Source: Verrucomicrobia subdivision 3 bacterium UBA693
Lineage (GTDB): Bacteria; Verrucomicrobiota; Verrucomicrobiia; Limisphaerales; UBA8199
NCBI GenBank assembly: GCA_002298785.1
Contig: DBMR01000084.1
Location: forward strand, 1 to 9,879
Length of the DNA: 9,879 nt
Direction: 5' to 3'
This document shows, in pieces, positions 1-6,202 of the stretch. The position numbers and the translations under genes were made by a program. Under the pieces are notes generated by a model. That model did no database searches. It saw only the letters and a list, made by a program, of their open reading frames with translations, and had not been told where the DNA came from. Position 1 is the stretch's first letter; every line of letters starts with the position of its first letter.

Positions 1-72
1 GCTCCAGCACCGGTCGCTCCCGCGCCCTCTCCGGCGCCGGCGGCCGCCCCTGCTCCCGGTGGGCCAGGCGCC
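1..72 (+). repeat. Ala/Pro-rich low-complexity linker coding sequence
   Basis: These 24 codons encode almost only alanine and proline with a few glycines (alternating AP/PA units). The DNA is correspondingly a very GC-rich, imperfect repeat of GCN and CCN codons. In biotin carriers such a stretch is the hinge that lets the biotin domain move between active sites. It is coding sequence rather than a mobile or structural DNA repeat. Confidence 0.8.
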
Positions 73-276
73 GTGCCCAGTCCGCTGGCGGGCCGCGTGA
101 CGGCCATCATCGTACAGCCCGGCCAGGAAGTGAAAGAAAACGATCATTTGCTGACGCTGGAAGCGATGAAGATGAACACCTTCGTCTTCGCTCCGAAGGC
201 AGGCAAAGTTGCCGAAATCAATACCACCGTCGGTGCGGCAGTCGAAGAGGGACAGGTGCTCCTGCGCCTTACCTAA
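1..276 (+). CDS. Biotin carrier (biotinyl-lipoyl domain) protein, C-terminal fragment
   Basis: The reading frame is open from base 1, so this is the 3' end of a gene that starts before the window. The visible part has two pieces: an Ala/Pro-rich flexible linker (about residues 1-24 of the fragment) and a complete biotinyl domain (about 25-91). The domain carries the biotinylation motif EAMKM, with the target lysine at codon 169-171. It also has the flanking SPLAGRV and the closing GQVLLRL strand typical of swinging-arm carriers. Such a linker plus domain is found in gamma subunits of Na+-pumping decarboxylases (methylmalonyl-CoA, glutaconyl-CoA), in acyl-CoA carboxylase carriers and at the end of oxaloacetate decarboxylase alpha; the fragment cannot distinguish these. 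A GTG at 73-75 is in frame but is an internal valine, not a start. The ligase gene that would biotinylate it begins 38 bases downstream, and a CoA-transferase follows, which favours an acyl-CoA decarboxylase or carboxylase role (inference). Confidence 0.9.
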   Translation, partial: APAPVAPAPSPAPAAAPAPGGPGAVPSPLAGRVTAIIVQPGQEVKENDHLLTLEAMKMNTFVFAPKAGKVAEINTTVGAAVEEGQVLLRLT

Positions 277-314
277 TCCGATTCTGGGCCCGGACCCACT
301 AAAGTTGACATGCA

Positions 315-1127
315 ATGGCACCTTCCGCGACAAGGGAATCCGAGGGAAATTTGGCGGCGGCGAGTCCGCTGAGTCGGATTGCGGATGCTGCCTCACCCGC
401 CGTCAGTCGGGTGGGGGCCTGGACCCTGCATGAGTACGATCGTTGCACTTCGACCAATTTGATGGCCGCGGGATTGCCCGCTTGGAACGCGGTCCGGTCG
501 TCTGAGCAATCGGCCGGCCGAGGCCGATTCCAGCGCACCTGGGTGTCGGATCGCGGAGGGTTGTGGCTGTCCGCCGTGGTGCCAACCCAGCCAGGCACAC
601 CGAAATGGCGCTTTTTGCCTTTAGCGGTGGGTTTGACGGTTTGCGAAGCGCTCGCCAGTCTGGGAGTAAAAACCCGACTACGCTGGCCCAATGATGTGCT
701 GGTAGACCGCCAGAAGTTGGCTGGGATACTCATAGATCAGTTCATACCCCAACTCGCGGTCGCGGGAATTGGCATCAATGTGTCCAATCGCCCGGAAGAC
801 CGGGACACAGCCTTGCACGGGCAAACGACCAGCCTGGCGTCGTTGCTGGATGAACCGCCGAGTCTGTCCGAACTCACTCGACAGGTATTGGAGCGTTTGC
901 AGGCGACCTGCACCACGCTGGAAACGGACGGCCCCGAAGCGCTGTTGCCGCGCGTGAATGGTTTGTGGCAGCAGCGTCGCACGGTGAAGTTGGACCTGGA
1001 TGGCCGGGAAGTCCGGGGCGGCTTTGAAGGCGTGGACGCGCAGGGTCGCTTGCTCTTGAGCCCGACGGACGGTGTCCGCCAAATTTTCGAGCCGCAGGAC
1101 GTGCGGCTCTTACGAGAAATCGACTAA
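315..1127 (+). CDS. birA: Biotin--[carboxyl-carrier-protein] ligase, class I (no HTH domain)
   Basis: Catalyses ATP-dependent formation of biotinyl-AMP and transfer of biotin to the lysine of carrier domains. The core begins near residue 36 (HEYDRCTSTN). It contains GRGRFQRTW (68-76), the biotinyl-AMP loop, and RWPNDVLV (123-130) followed by KLAGIL. Lys134 falls at the same spacing from this motif as Lys183 in E. coli BirA. AVAGIGINV lies at 148-156. The C-terminal SH3-like domain covers about 222-270. The N-terminal winged helix of E. coli BirA is missing, so this form should not act as a biotin-operon repressor. The first ~33 residues look unconserved. The ATG at 315 lacks a clear ribosome-binding site. 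An in-frame TTG at 351 is preceded by GAGGG (342-346), and a GTG at 411 is also in frame, so the true start may be later. The gene sits 38 bases after the biotin carrier and 6 bases before the CoA-transferase, so co-transcription is likely. Confidence 0.93.
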   Translation: MAPSATRESEGNLAAASPLSRIADAASPAVSRVGAWTLHEYDRCTSTNLMAAGLPAWNAVRSSEQSAGRGRFQRTWVSDRGGLWLSAVVPTQPGTPKWRFLPLAVGLTVCEALASLGVKTRLRWPNDVLVDRQKLAGILIDQFIPQLAVAGIGINVSNRPEDRDTALHGQTTSLASLLDEPPSLSELTRQVLERLQATCTTLETDGPEALLPRVNGLWQQRRTVKLDLDGREVRGGFEGVDAQGRLLLSPTDGVRQIFEPQDVRLLREID

Positions 1128-1133
1128 ATTAAC

Positions 1134-2636
1134 ATGACGAAATCATTGACTAAAATGACCGCGGAAGAGGCGGCCGAACATATTAAGAATGGGGAGACGA
1201 TTGCCGTCAGCGGCTTTACTCCGGCGGGCACTCCTAAAGCGGTTCCCCGGGCATTGGCGGCACGCGCCGAAGCGGAACACCAGGCGGGACGTCCCTTCAA
1301 AGTGAACCTGATCTCGGGTGCCTCCACCGGTCGCTCGGTCGACGGCGCGCTGGCACGGGCCAAAGCTCTGGGTTTTCGCACGCCTTATCAATCGGATCCT
1401 GACTTGCGCAAAAGCATCAATGCCGGAGAAACGCGGTTCTTCGACATGCACCTTTCCCGCCTTCCGCAGGACGTTCGCTACGGCTTCCTCGGCCCCATTC
1501 ACACCGCGGTCATTGAAGCCAGCGAAGTCACTGAATACGGTGAGATCGTCCTGACCTCCGCCGTTGGCGCGGCCCCAACCTTCTGTCGGTTGGCGGAGAA
1601 GATTATCGTCGAGCTCAACCATTATCATCCGCCATTCCTGCGCGGCGTGCATGATATCTACGAACCGGCTGATCCGCCCAATCGCAGTGATATTCCGCTG
1701 TTCAGCCCGTCTGGTCGCGTCGGTCAACCGGTGATCCAGGTCGACCCCAGCAAGATCCTGGGGGTGGTGGAGACGCAACTCGAGGACGAAGCCGGGTCCT
1801 TTTCTGAAGTGGGCGAAACCACGGCCCGCATCGGTCAAAACGTCGCGGAATTCCTGGCGGCGGAAATTCGCCGCGGACTCATTCCCAAGTCCTTTCTCCC
1901 GGTGCAATCGGGCGTGGGCGACACTGCGAACGCCGTTTTGCTGGCCATGGCCGACCACCCGGAAATTCCTCCTTTCGAAATGTATACGGAGGTTATCCAG
2001 GACGCTGTCATCGCGTTGACGCGCAAGGGGCGAGTGACCTTTGCGAGCGGCTCCTCGCTCACCGTGCCACCAGCCACTTTGCGGGGTATCTACGACGACT
2101 GGCGTTACTTCCGCACTCGGCTGTTGTTGCGTCCGCAGGAAATCACCAACAACCCTGAAATCGTGCGCCGGCTCGGGACGATTTCGGTCAACACCGCCAT
2201 CGAAGTCGATCTGAGCGGAAACGTGAATAGCACCCACATTCTCGGCCGCAACATGATGAACGGCATCGGGGGCTCGGCGGACTTTGCCCGCGCCTCGTTC
2301 CTCTCGATCTTCATCTGCCCTTCCACGACGAAGAACGGCAGCATCAGCACCATTGTGCCGATGGTGAGCCACCTGGATAGCAGCGAGCATTCTGTCTGCG
2401 TGGTGGTCACAGACCAGGGCGTGGCGGACCTGCGCGGACACTCCCCTTCGGAGCGTGCCCGGCTGATCATCGAGAAATGCGCGCATCCCGATTACCGCCC
2501 GCTGCTGCTGGATTACGTGAGCAAAGGCGGGAACGGACATTCCCTGCAAAGCCTGGCGGCGGCTTTCGGAATGCACCAGGCGTTCAGTAAAACCGGTGAT
2601 ATGCGCAAGGTGAACTGGTCGGATTACTTGAAATAA
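1134..2636 (+). CDS. Acetyl-CoA hydrolase/transferase family (succinyl-CoA:acetate or propionyl-CoA:succinate CoA-transferase type)
   Basis: A 500-residue class I CoA-transferase, close to the usual length of the AarC/Cat1/YgfH group. These enzymes move CoA between carboxylic acids through a glutamyl-CoA thioester. The expected catalytic glutamate is Glu286 in YTEVIQD (284-290). Other family hallmarks are SGVGDTANAV (259-268, oxyanion-side loop), GNVNSTHI (362-369) and the glycine loop NGIGGSADF (376-384). The N-terminal half begins with AVSGFTPAGTPKAVP (24-38), part of the CoA-transferase fold. No signal peptide or membrane segment is seen, so it should be cytoplasmic. Substrates cannot be read from sequence: succinyl-CoA:acetate, propionyl-CoA:succinate and acetyl-CoA hydrolase activities all occur in this family. 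The preceding biotin carrier and ligase favour a link to methylmalonyl-CoA/propionyl-CoA decarboxylation (inference). There is no Shine-Dalgarno sequence before ATG 1134; only 6 bases separate it from the birA stop, so it may rely on coupling. An in-frame ATG seven codons later is a minor alternative start. Confidence 0.93.
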   Translation: MTKSLTKMTAEEAAEHIKNGETIAVSGFTPAGTPKAVPRALAARAEAEHQAGRPFKVNLISGASTGRSVDGALARAKALGFRTPYQSDPDLRKSINAGETRFFDMHLSRLPQDVRYGFLGPIHTAVIEASEVTEYGEIVLTSAVGAAPTFCRLAEKIIVELNHYHPPFLRGVHDIYEPADPPNRSDIPLFSPSGRVGQPVIQVDPSKILGVVETQLEDEAGSFSEVGETTARIGQNVAEFLAAEIRRGLIPKSFLPVQSGVGDTANAVLLAMADHPEIPPFEMYTEVIQDAVIALTRKGRVTFASGSSLTVPPATLRGIYDDWRYFRTRLLLRPQEITNNPEIVRRLGTISVNTAIEVDLSGNVNSTHILGRNMMNGIGGSADFARASFLSIFICPSTTKNGSISTIVPMVSHLDSSEHSVCVVVTDQGVADLRGHSPSERARLIIEKCAHPDYRPLLLDYVSKGGNGHSLQSLAAAFGMHQAFSKTGDMRKVNWSDYLK

Positions 2637-2643
2637 GAGCATG

Positions 2644-2671
2644 GACCGGGTGGCCTGGCCGTCACCCGGTC
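2644..2671 (+). terminator. Perfect 9-bp inverted repeat after the CoA-transferase gene (terminator-like, no T-tract)
   Basis: GACCGGGTG (2644-2652) and CACCCGGTC (2663-2671) are exact reverse complements separated by 10 bases, starting 7 bases after the transferase stop. The stem is GC-rich and would be stable in RNA. No run of T follows (GTTCAATCC), so it does not fit a classical intrinsic terminator. It could be a 3'-end stabiliser, a partial attenuator between metabolic and regulatory genes, or a processed terminator. It is near-symmetrical, so an operator role is not excluded. Confidence 0.5.
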
Positions 2672-2734
2672 GTTCAATCCAGGCACTTGGTTCGTCCGGC
2701 GGATGCGACAAAGCTTTGCCCGAGGGCGGACGCC

Positions 2735-2746
2735 AGGGTTCAGGTT
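2735..2746 (+). promoter_or_regulatory. Ribosome-binding site supporting the ATG 2747 start
   Basis: AGGG at 2735-2738 lies 8 bases before ATG 2747, an acceptable Shine-Dalgarno spacing. A second AGG at 2742-2744 is too close to the start. This favours ATG 2747 over the upstream in-frame TTG at 2687, which would add 20 residues without recognisable similarity to PAS proteins. Confidence 0.5.
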
Positions 2747-3259
2747 ATGGCGGACGTGGATTCAAAATCCAGTTTGTGGAAACTGTTGTGGGATTATGAC
2801 CCCAACGGACTCCTGGTCCTCGATGAGACTCTAAAGATCATCCTGGTGAACCCCGCTTTGTGCCGCATGCTCAAATCGGAGGCTGCCGGCCTGGTGGGCC
2901 GCCCGGCGACTGAGGTGCTGGGAAACGTTTCGGAATTCCGCACGGCACTACGCACCGGCCAGCGCCGGATCGGGCTCGAGCGCGCTTACCCACAGTTCGA
3001 GCTCTTCGTGCGCAAACTCATCTTCCCCATCCCCAACGAGCACATTGTGGCAGGGATCTTCGTGGACCTCACCACCGAGTGGAAGCAAAAGCAGGAGTTG
3101 CAAAAGCTTAAACAGGAAGCGATCCAGGAAGTGCGACGCGTGGTTGACAAGCAAATGAACGTGGCACAGAACATCGCGGGTTTGCTCGGCGAGACCACTG
3201 CTGAGACCAAAGTCAGCCTGTTGCACCTCCTGGAAATGCTCAAAAAGGAAGATGCCTGA
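2747..3259 (+). CDS. Small PAS-domain sensor protein with a C-terminal LLGETTAETK helix (hydrogenase-sensor-like)
   Basis: A 170-residue soluble protein. One PAS domain spans about residues 12-112 (NGLLVLDETLKIILVNPALCRML, then GRPATEVLG and the closing VAGIFVDLTTEW). A charged, probably coiled-coil segment follows (about 110-138). The protein ends with a conserved-looking helix NIAGLLGETTAETK (142-155). From memory, this tail (A-x-x-I-A-x-LLGETTAETK) is characteristic of the PAS region at the C-terminus of 'sensory' [FeFe]-hydrogenase-like proteins encoded next to SpoIIE-type phosphatases. Here the Fe-S and hydrogenase domains are absent, leaving a stand-alone PAS module. No kinase, DNA-binding or membrane part is visible, and the ligand or cofactor is unknown. 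Its stop overlaps the phosphatase start by 8 bases, so the two are surely co-translated and probably partners. Function in hydrogen or redox sensing is inference. Confidence 0.8.
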   Translation: MADVDSKSSLWKLLWDYDPNGLLVLDETLKIILVNPALCRMLKSEAAGLVGRPATEVLGNVSEFRTALRTGQRRIGLERAYPQFELFVRKLIFPIPNEHIVAGIFVDLTTEWKQKQELQKLKQEAIQEVRRVVDKQMNVAQNIAGLLGETTAETKVSLLHLLEMLKKEDA

Positions 3260-4421
3260 GCCGGATCTATTCTTCGATATCTTTCCCCAAAGCCTCAATC
3301 ATGCCGGTGAAGAGCTTTGCGGTGATGAGGTAAAGATTCTCCGCACCCGGGACAAGAGCATCGTGGTGCTTTCCGATGGGCTCGGCAGCGGCGTCAAGGC
3401 CAATATCCTTGCGCGGTTGACGACCTCCATCATTGTCACGATGCTGCGCGAGAACGCGCCCATCAAGGATGTCATCGAAACCGTGGTCGGCACCCTGCCG
3501 ATCTGTCGCGTCCGCCAAATTGCCTACTCCACTTTTCTCATCGTCGAAATCGAGCACGCTACCGGGCATTTCAAAGTAATCAACTGCGACAGTCCGGATG
3601 TGTTCTTTTTGCAGGGCGACGCCGTGATCGAAGTGGAGCAACGTCGGGAGACCATTCAGGGCAAAGAACTAAGATTCTCCGAGGGGCGGCTGGCGCACGG
3701 GGATTTTCTCGCGGCCGCCAGCGACGGCGTGATCCACGCCGGAGTCGGGATTACGCTGAATTTTCGGTGGGGCCGGAAGGAAATCGGGAAGCACTTGGAG
3801 CAAGCGCGTCCCAGCCGGGCAGCCAGCGCGGAAGTGCTCGTGCGGGATGTGATGAAACGCACCGCGACCCTTTGCGCAGGGCAACCGGGCGACGACGCGA
3901 CGTTTGCCGGAATCCTGGCACGGAAAGCACGACGCCTGATGGTGTTCACCGGACCGCCACTCGATCCAAAACAGGACGAGCGCCTGGCGGATCGCCTCGC
4001 TTCGTTTACCGGTCGTAAAATTGTTTGCGGCGGCACTACCGCGGCAATTATCGGAGAGCATCTTGGCGAAATTGTGCGGCCGGACTCCAATTCCGCCCGC
4101 GGCGACATTCCACCCATGGCCAGCATTGATGGAATCGACCTGGTGACGGAAGGCATGTTAACCATGGCACGGACCCTGCAATTGCTGCAGACCTCACACG
4201 GCCACATCCGGTCTCTGCCGGTGGAACGTAACGGTGCGGTCCTGCTCGCTCGTGAGCTCTTGCAGGCGGATTCCATCCACTTTCTCGTCGGTCAACAGGT
4301 GAATCCGTATTACCAGAATCCCTTGCTGCCCCGAAATATTTCCATCCGGCGCAACCTGGTCGAGCAGATCGCCGCCCTGCTGCAAAGCTACCAGCGCTCC
4401 ATCGAGATCGAGTGGGTATAG
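3252..4421 (+). CDS. SpoIIE/PP2C-family serine phosphatase with an extra C-terminal domain
   Basis: A 389-residue cytoplasmic protein. The N-terminal phosphatase (about 5-225) keeps the metal-binding acidic residues of PP2C/SpoIIE enzymes: Asp25 in CGDE, Asp42 in SDGLGSG, Asp158 in SDGV and Asp214-Asp215 in GDDAT. It should therefore be an active Ser/Thr phosphatase rather than a pseudoenzyme. Residues ~228-389 form a second domain with VCGGTTAAIIGEHLG (258-272) and IDGIDLVTEGMLTMA (292-306). I associate this combination with phosphatases of [FeFe]-hydrogenase regulatory loci, not with RsbU or SpoIIE proper. The gene begins inside the last codons of the PAS gene (8-base overlap) with AAGGA two bases before the ATG, so translational coupling is likely. 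The target phosphoprotein (for example an anti-sigma-factor antagonist or an adjacent enzyme) is not encoded in the window. A weak stem, CCGCC (4428-4432) with GGCGG (4456-4460) followed by TCTTT, lies after the stop but has a 23-base loop. Confidence 0.87.
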   Translation: MPEPDLFFDIFPQSLNHAGEELCGDEVKILRTRDKSIVVLSDGLGSGVKANILARLTTSIIVTMLRENAPIKDVIETVVGTLPICRVRQIAYSTFLIVEIEHATGHFKVINCDSPDVFFLQGDAVIEVEQRRETIQGKELRFSEGRLAHGDFLAAASDGVIHAGVGITLNFRWGRKEIGKHLEQARPSRAASAEVLVRDVMKRTATLCAGQPGDDATFAGILARKARRLMVFTGPPLDPKQDERLADRLASFTGRKIVCGGTTAAIIGEHLGEIVRPDSNSARGDIPPMASIDGIDLVTEGMLTMARTLQLLQTSHGHIRSLPVERNGAVLLARELLQADSIHFLVGQQVNPYYQNPLLPRNISIRRNLVEQIAALLQSYQRSIEIEWV

Positions 4422-4465
4422 GTTCCTCCGCCGCGACCAAACCCGTGTCCTGAAAGGCGGTCTTT

Positions 4466-4479
4466 GGATCGTATGATCC
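4466..4479. repeat. Inverted repeat GGATC-N4-GATCC in the gap before the oxidoreductase gene
   Basis: GGATC (4466-4470) and GATCC (4475-4479) are exact reverse complements around GTAT. The outer bases TTT/AAA extend the symmetry if one C is skipped. The repeat lies 84 bases upstream of the oxidoreductase ATG, in the 141-base gap after the phosphatase gene. It could be a regulator-binding site or a small RNA hairpin; the sequence alone does not decide. Confidence 0.35.
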
Positions 4480-4481
4480 CA

Positions 4482-4493
4482 AACCCCGGGGTT
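4482..4493. repeat. 12-bp perfect palindrome AACCCCGGGGTT
   Basis: A fully self-complementary 12-mer directly after the GGATC repeat (two bases apart). It runs into TTGACT (4492-4497), which resembles a -35 box but has no convincing -10 box at the right distance. A palindrome overlapping a -35-like element would suit an operator for the downstream oxidoreductase gene. This is suggestive only. Confidence 0.35.
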
Positions 4494-4562
4494 GACTCCC
4501 AAAGAAAGGTGTTGAGCCCTGCCATGATTTTGCCTAAGCATAGTCCAACGGTATTGCTAATT

Positions 4563-6074
4563 ATGAATAACTTCACACGCCGAGATTTCCTCAAGACAGC
4601 CGCTCTCGGCGCGGCTGCGCTCAGCATCGATGCCCGCTCCTGGAGCCAGGTGGCCGGTGCCAATAACGACATCCGCGTCGCGCAAATTGGCTTTCGCAGC
4701 CAGGGCAGCGGGCACATCAGCACGCTTTCAAAAATGAAAGGCGTACGGCTGGTGGCTCTGTGCGACGTCGATAAAAATGTTTTAGACAAAAAGGCGCAGG
4801 AGTTGGGCGGCGGCATTCAGACTTATACCGACATTCGGAAGTTGCTCGAAAACAAGGATATTGACGCGGTCTCGATTGCCGTGCCGAATCATTGGCATGC
4901 GCTGGCAACGGTTTGGGCCTGCCAGGCTGGCAAAGATGTCTACGTGGAGAAACCGGCTTGCCACAACATTTTTGAAGGCCGCAAAATGGTCGAAGCCGCC
5001 CGTAAGTACAAACGCATCGTGCAAGTCGGGACACAATGCCGCTCTTCGGTGGGTCTCCAGGAAGCCGTGCGTTATGTGCAGGCCGGCCACTTGGGAAAAA
5101 TCGAGATCGCTCGCGGATTTTGCTACAAAGGCCGCAAGAGCATCGGCTTGGTGGACGGACCGCAACCCGTGCCGGATTACATCGACTATGATCTTTGGTG
5201 CGGGCCAGCCCCAAAAGATCCGCCGCGCCGCAACGGCAGCTTCGGTCCGGTGCACTATGACTGGCACTGGTTCTGGGCTTATGGCAATGGCGATTACGGT
5301 AATCAGGGGCCGCACCAGGTGGACATCTGCCGCTGGTTCCTGGGAGAAAACGAAATCGCCCCGTTTTCCATGGCCGTGGGCGGGCGCCTGGGCTACAAGG
5401 ACTCCGCAGAGACGCCCAACACCCTGATCGTGTATCAGGGTTATAAAGTGCCAATGGTTTTCGAAACCCGTGGACTTCCCAAGGATAAGGCCGCCCAAAA
5501 TGAGGGCTGGAAAATGCCGGATTACCGGGGAGTCACCGTCGGCAACGTGATTCAGTGCGAGGGCGGATACGTGGTCGTGCCCAGCTACACCGAAGCAATC
5601 ATCCACGATAAGGACGGCAAGGAAATGCTCCGCTTTGACGGCAAGAAAAAGAAGGATACGGCTTCTGACGTGAAAACGCCGACCGGTCTGTCAGCGGATT
5701 CGGGCGGACACCACGGAAACTGGATGAAGGCGATTCGCAGCCGTAAGGTAAAAGACCTGAATGCGGACGTTCTAGAAGGACACCTCTCGGCAGGATTGGT
5801 GCATACGGGGAATATCTCGTACCGAATCGGTGCCCGGAAGCAACCGGGCGAAATCAAGGAGGCCCTGCAATCCAACAAGAGCCTGGCCGAGGCCTATGAC
5901 CGCATGGTGGGCCACCTCGAGGCCAACGAAATCGATTTGACCAAAGACAATCTGCAATTGGGATTGCCCCTCAAATTCAATCCGAAAAAGGAACGCTTCG
6001 TCGACAACGCCGCGGCGAACGAGCTCGTTTCCCGTGATTACCGTGCGCCGTTTGTGGTGCCGGCAAAGGTCTAA
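4563..6074 (+). CDS. Tat-exported Gfo/Idh/MocA family NAD(P)-dependent oxidoreductase
   Basis: A 503-residue protein. A twin-arginine signal begins at the start (TRRDFLK at 5-11, then the hydrophobic TAALGAAALS), with probable cleavage near residue 33. A Rossmann fold opens at IRVAQIGFRSQGSGH (37-51), with ALCDVD (65-70) at the end of the second strand. EKP (129-131) is the family's catalytic or nicotinamide-binding motif, preceded by NHWHALA (109-115). The second domain holds HWFWAYGNGDYGNQGPHQVD (235-254), typical of the large secreted sugar-oxidoreductase-like subgroup. Related enzymes oxidise or rearrange sugars, inositols and glycosides, often with tightly bound cofactor when exported; the substrate here is unknown. 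The ATG at 4563 is chosen because it gives a normal short Tat n-region. The in-frame TTG 4464 and ATG 4524 would add odd residues in front. No good Shine-Dalgarno sequence is seen. The gene probably forms its own unit, with inverted repeats upstream and a terminator downstream. Confidence 0.92.
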   Translation: MNNFTRRDFLKTAALGAAALSIDARSWSQVAGANNDIRVAQIGFRSQGSGHISTLSKMKGVRLVALCDVDKNVLDKKAQELGGGIQTYTDIRKLLENKDIDAVSIAVPNHWHALATVWACQAGKDVYVEKPACHNIFEGRKMVEAARKYKRIVQVGTQCRSSVGLQEAVRYVQAGHLGKIEIARGFCYKGRKSIGLVDGPQPVPDYIDYDLWCGPAPKDPPRRNGSFGPVHYDWHWFWAYGNGDYGNQGPHQVDICRWFLGENEIAPFSMAVGGRLGYKDSAETPNTLIVYQGYKVPMVFETRGLPKDKAAQNEGWKMPDYRGVTVGNVIQCEGGYVVVPSYTEAIIHDKDGKEMLRFDGKKKKDTASDVKTPTGLSADSGGHHGNWMKAIRSRKVKDLNADVLEGHLSAGLVHTGNISYRIGARKQPGEIKEALQSNKSLAEAYDRMVGHLEANEIDLTKDNLQLGLPLKFNPKKERFVDNAAANELVSRDYRAPFVVPAKV

Positions 6075-6106
6075 CGCCTCGCTGACTTAACCATGGTTTT
6101 GCCACA

Positions 6107-6137
6107 GGGGCCGATCTGAAAGGGTCGGCCCCTTTTT
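6107..6137 (+). terminator. Intrinsic (Rho-independent) terminator
   Basis: GGGGCCGA (6107-6114) pairs perfectly with TCGGCCCC (6125-6132) around a 10-base loop and is followed directly by TTTTTGTT. It sits 33 bases after the oxidoreductase stop, so it ends that plus-strand transcript. Read on the minus strand, the stem is not followed by a T-tract, so it should not stop transcription arriving from the convergent topoisomerase gene. Confidence 0.92.
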
Positions 6138-6202
6138 GTTCTCGCGCCGGCCAGGCTTGCTCTGTGTACCACAGCCCGGCCAACAGTTGAAGGCGGTCTG
6201 CC

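Noticed and set aside
73..276. A complete 67-residue biotin carrier starting at GTG 73
   Set aside because: The frame stays open back to base 1 through an Ala/Pro linker typical of carriers, so the GTG is an internal valine of a larger protein.
1143..2711. A 522-codon minus-strand open frame opposite the CoA-transferase gene
   Set aside because: It mirrors a well-supported gene with catalytic motifs on the plus strand. Its translation is rich in Arg/His/Gln without any family motif, as expected of an antisense shadow in GC-rich DNA.
2687..2746. Upstream TTG start adding 20 residues to the PAS protein
   Set aside because: The added residues are unlike PAS proteins, while ATG 2747 has an AGGG ribosome-binding site 8 bases before it.
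4428..4465. Terminator after the phosphatase gene (CCGCC/GGCGG then TCTTT)
   Set aside because: The stem is only 5 bp with a 23-base loop and a broken T-tract, too weak to annotate as a terminator.
4492..4520. TTGACT as the -35 box of a sigma-70 promoter for the oxidoreductase
   Set aside because: At 16-18 bases downstream the sequence is GC-rich (AGCCCT region) with no -10-like hexamer, so no promoter is annotated.
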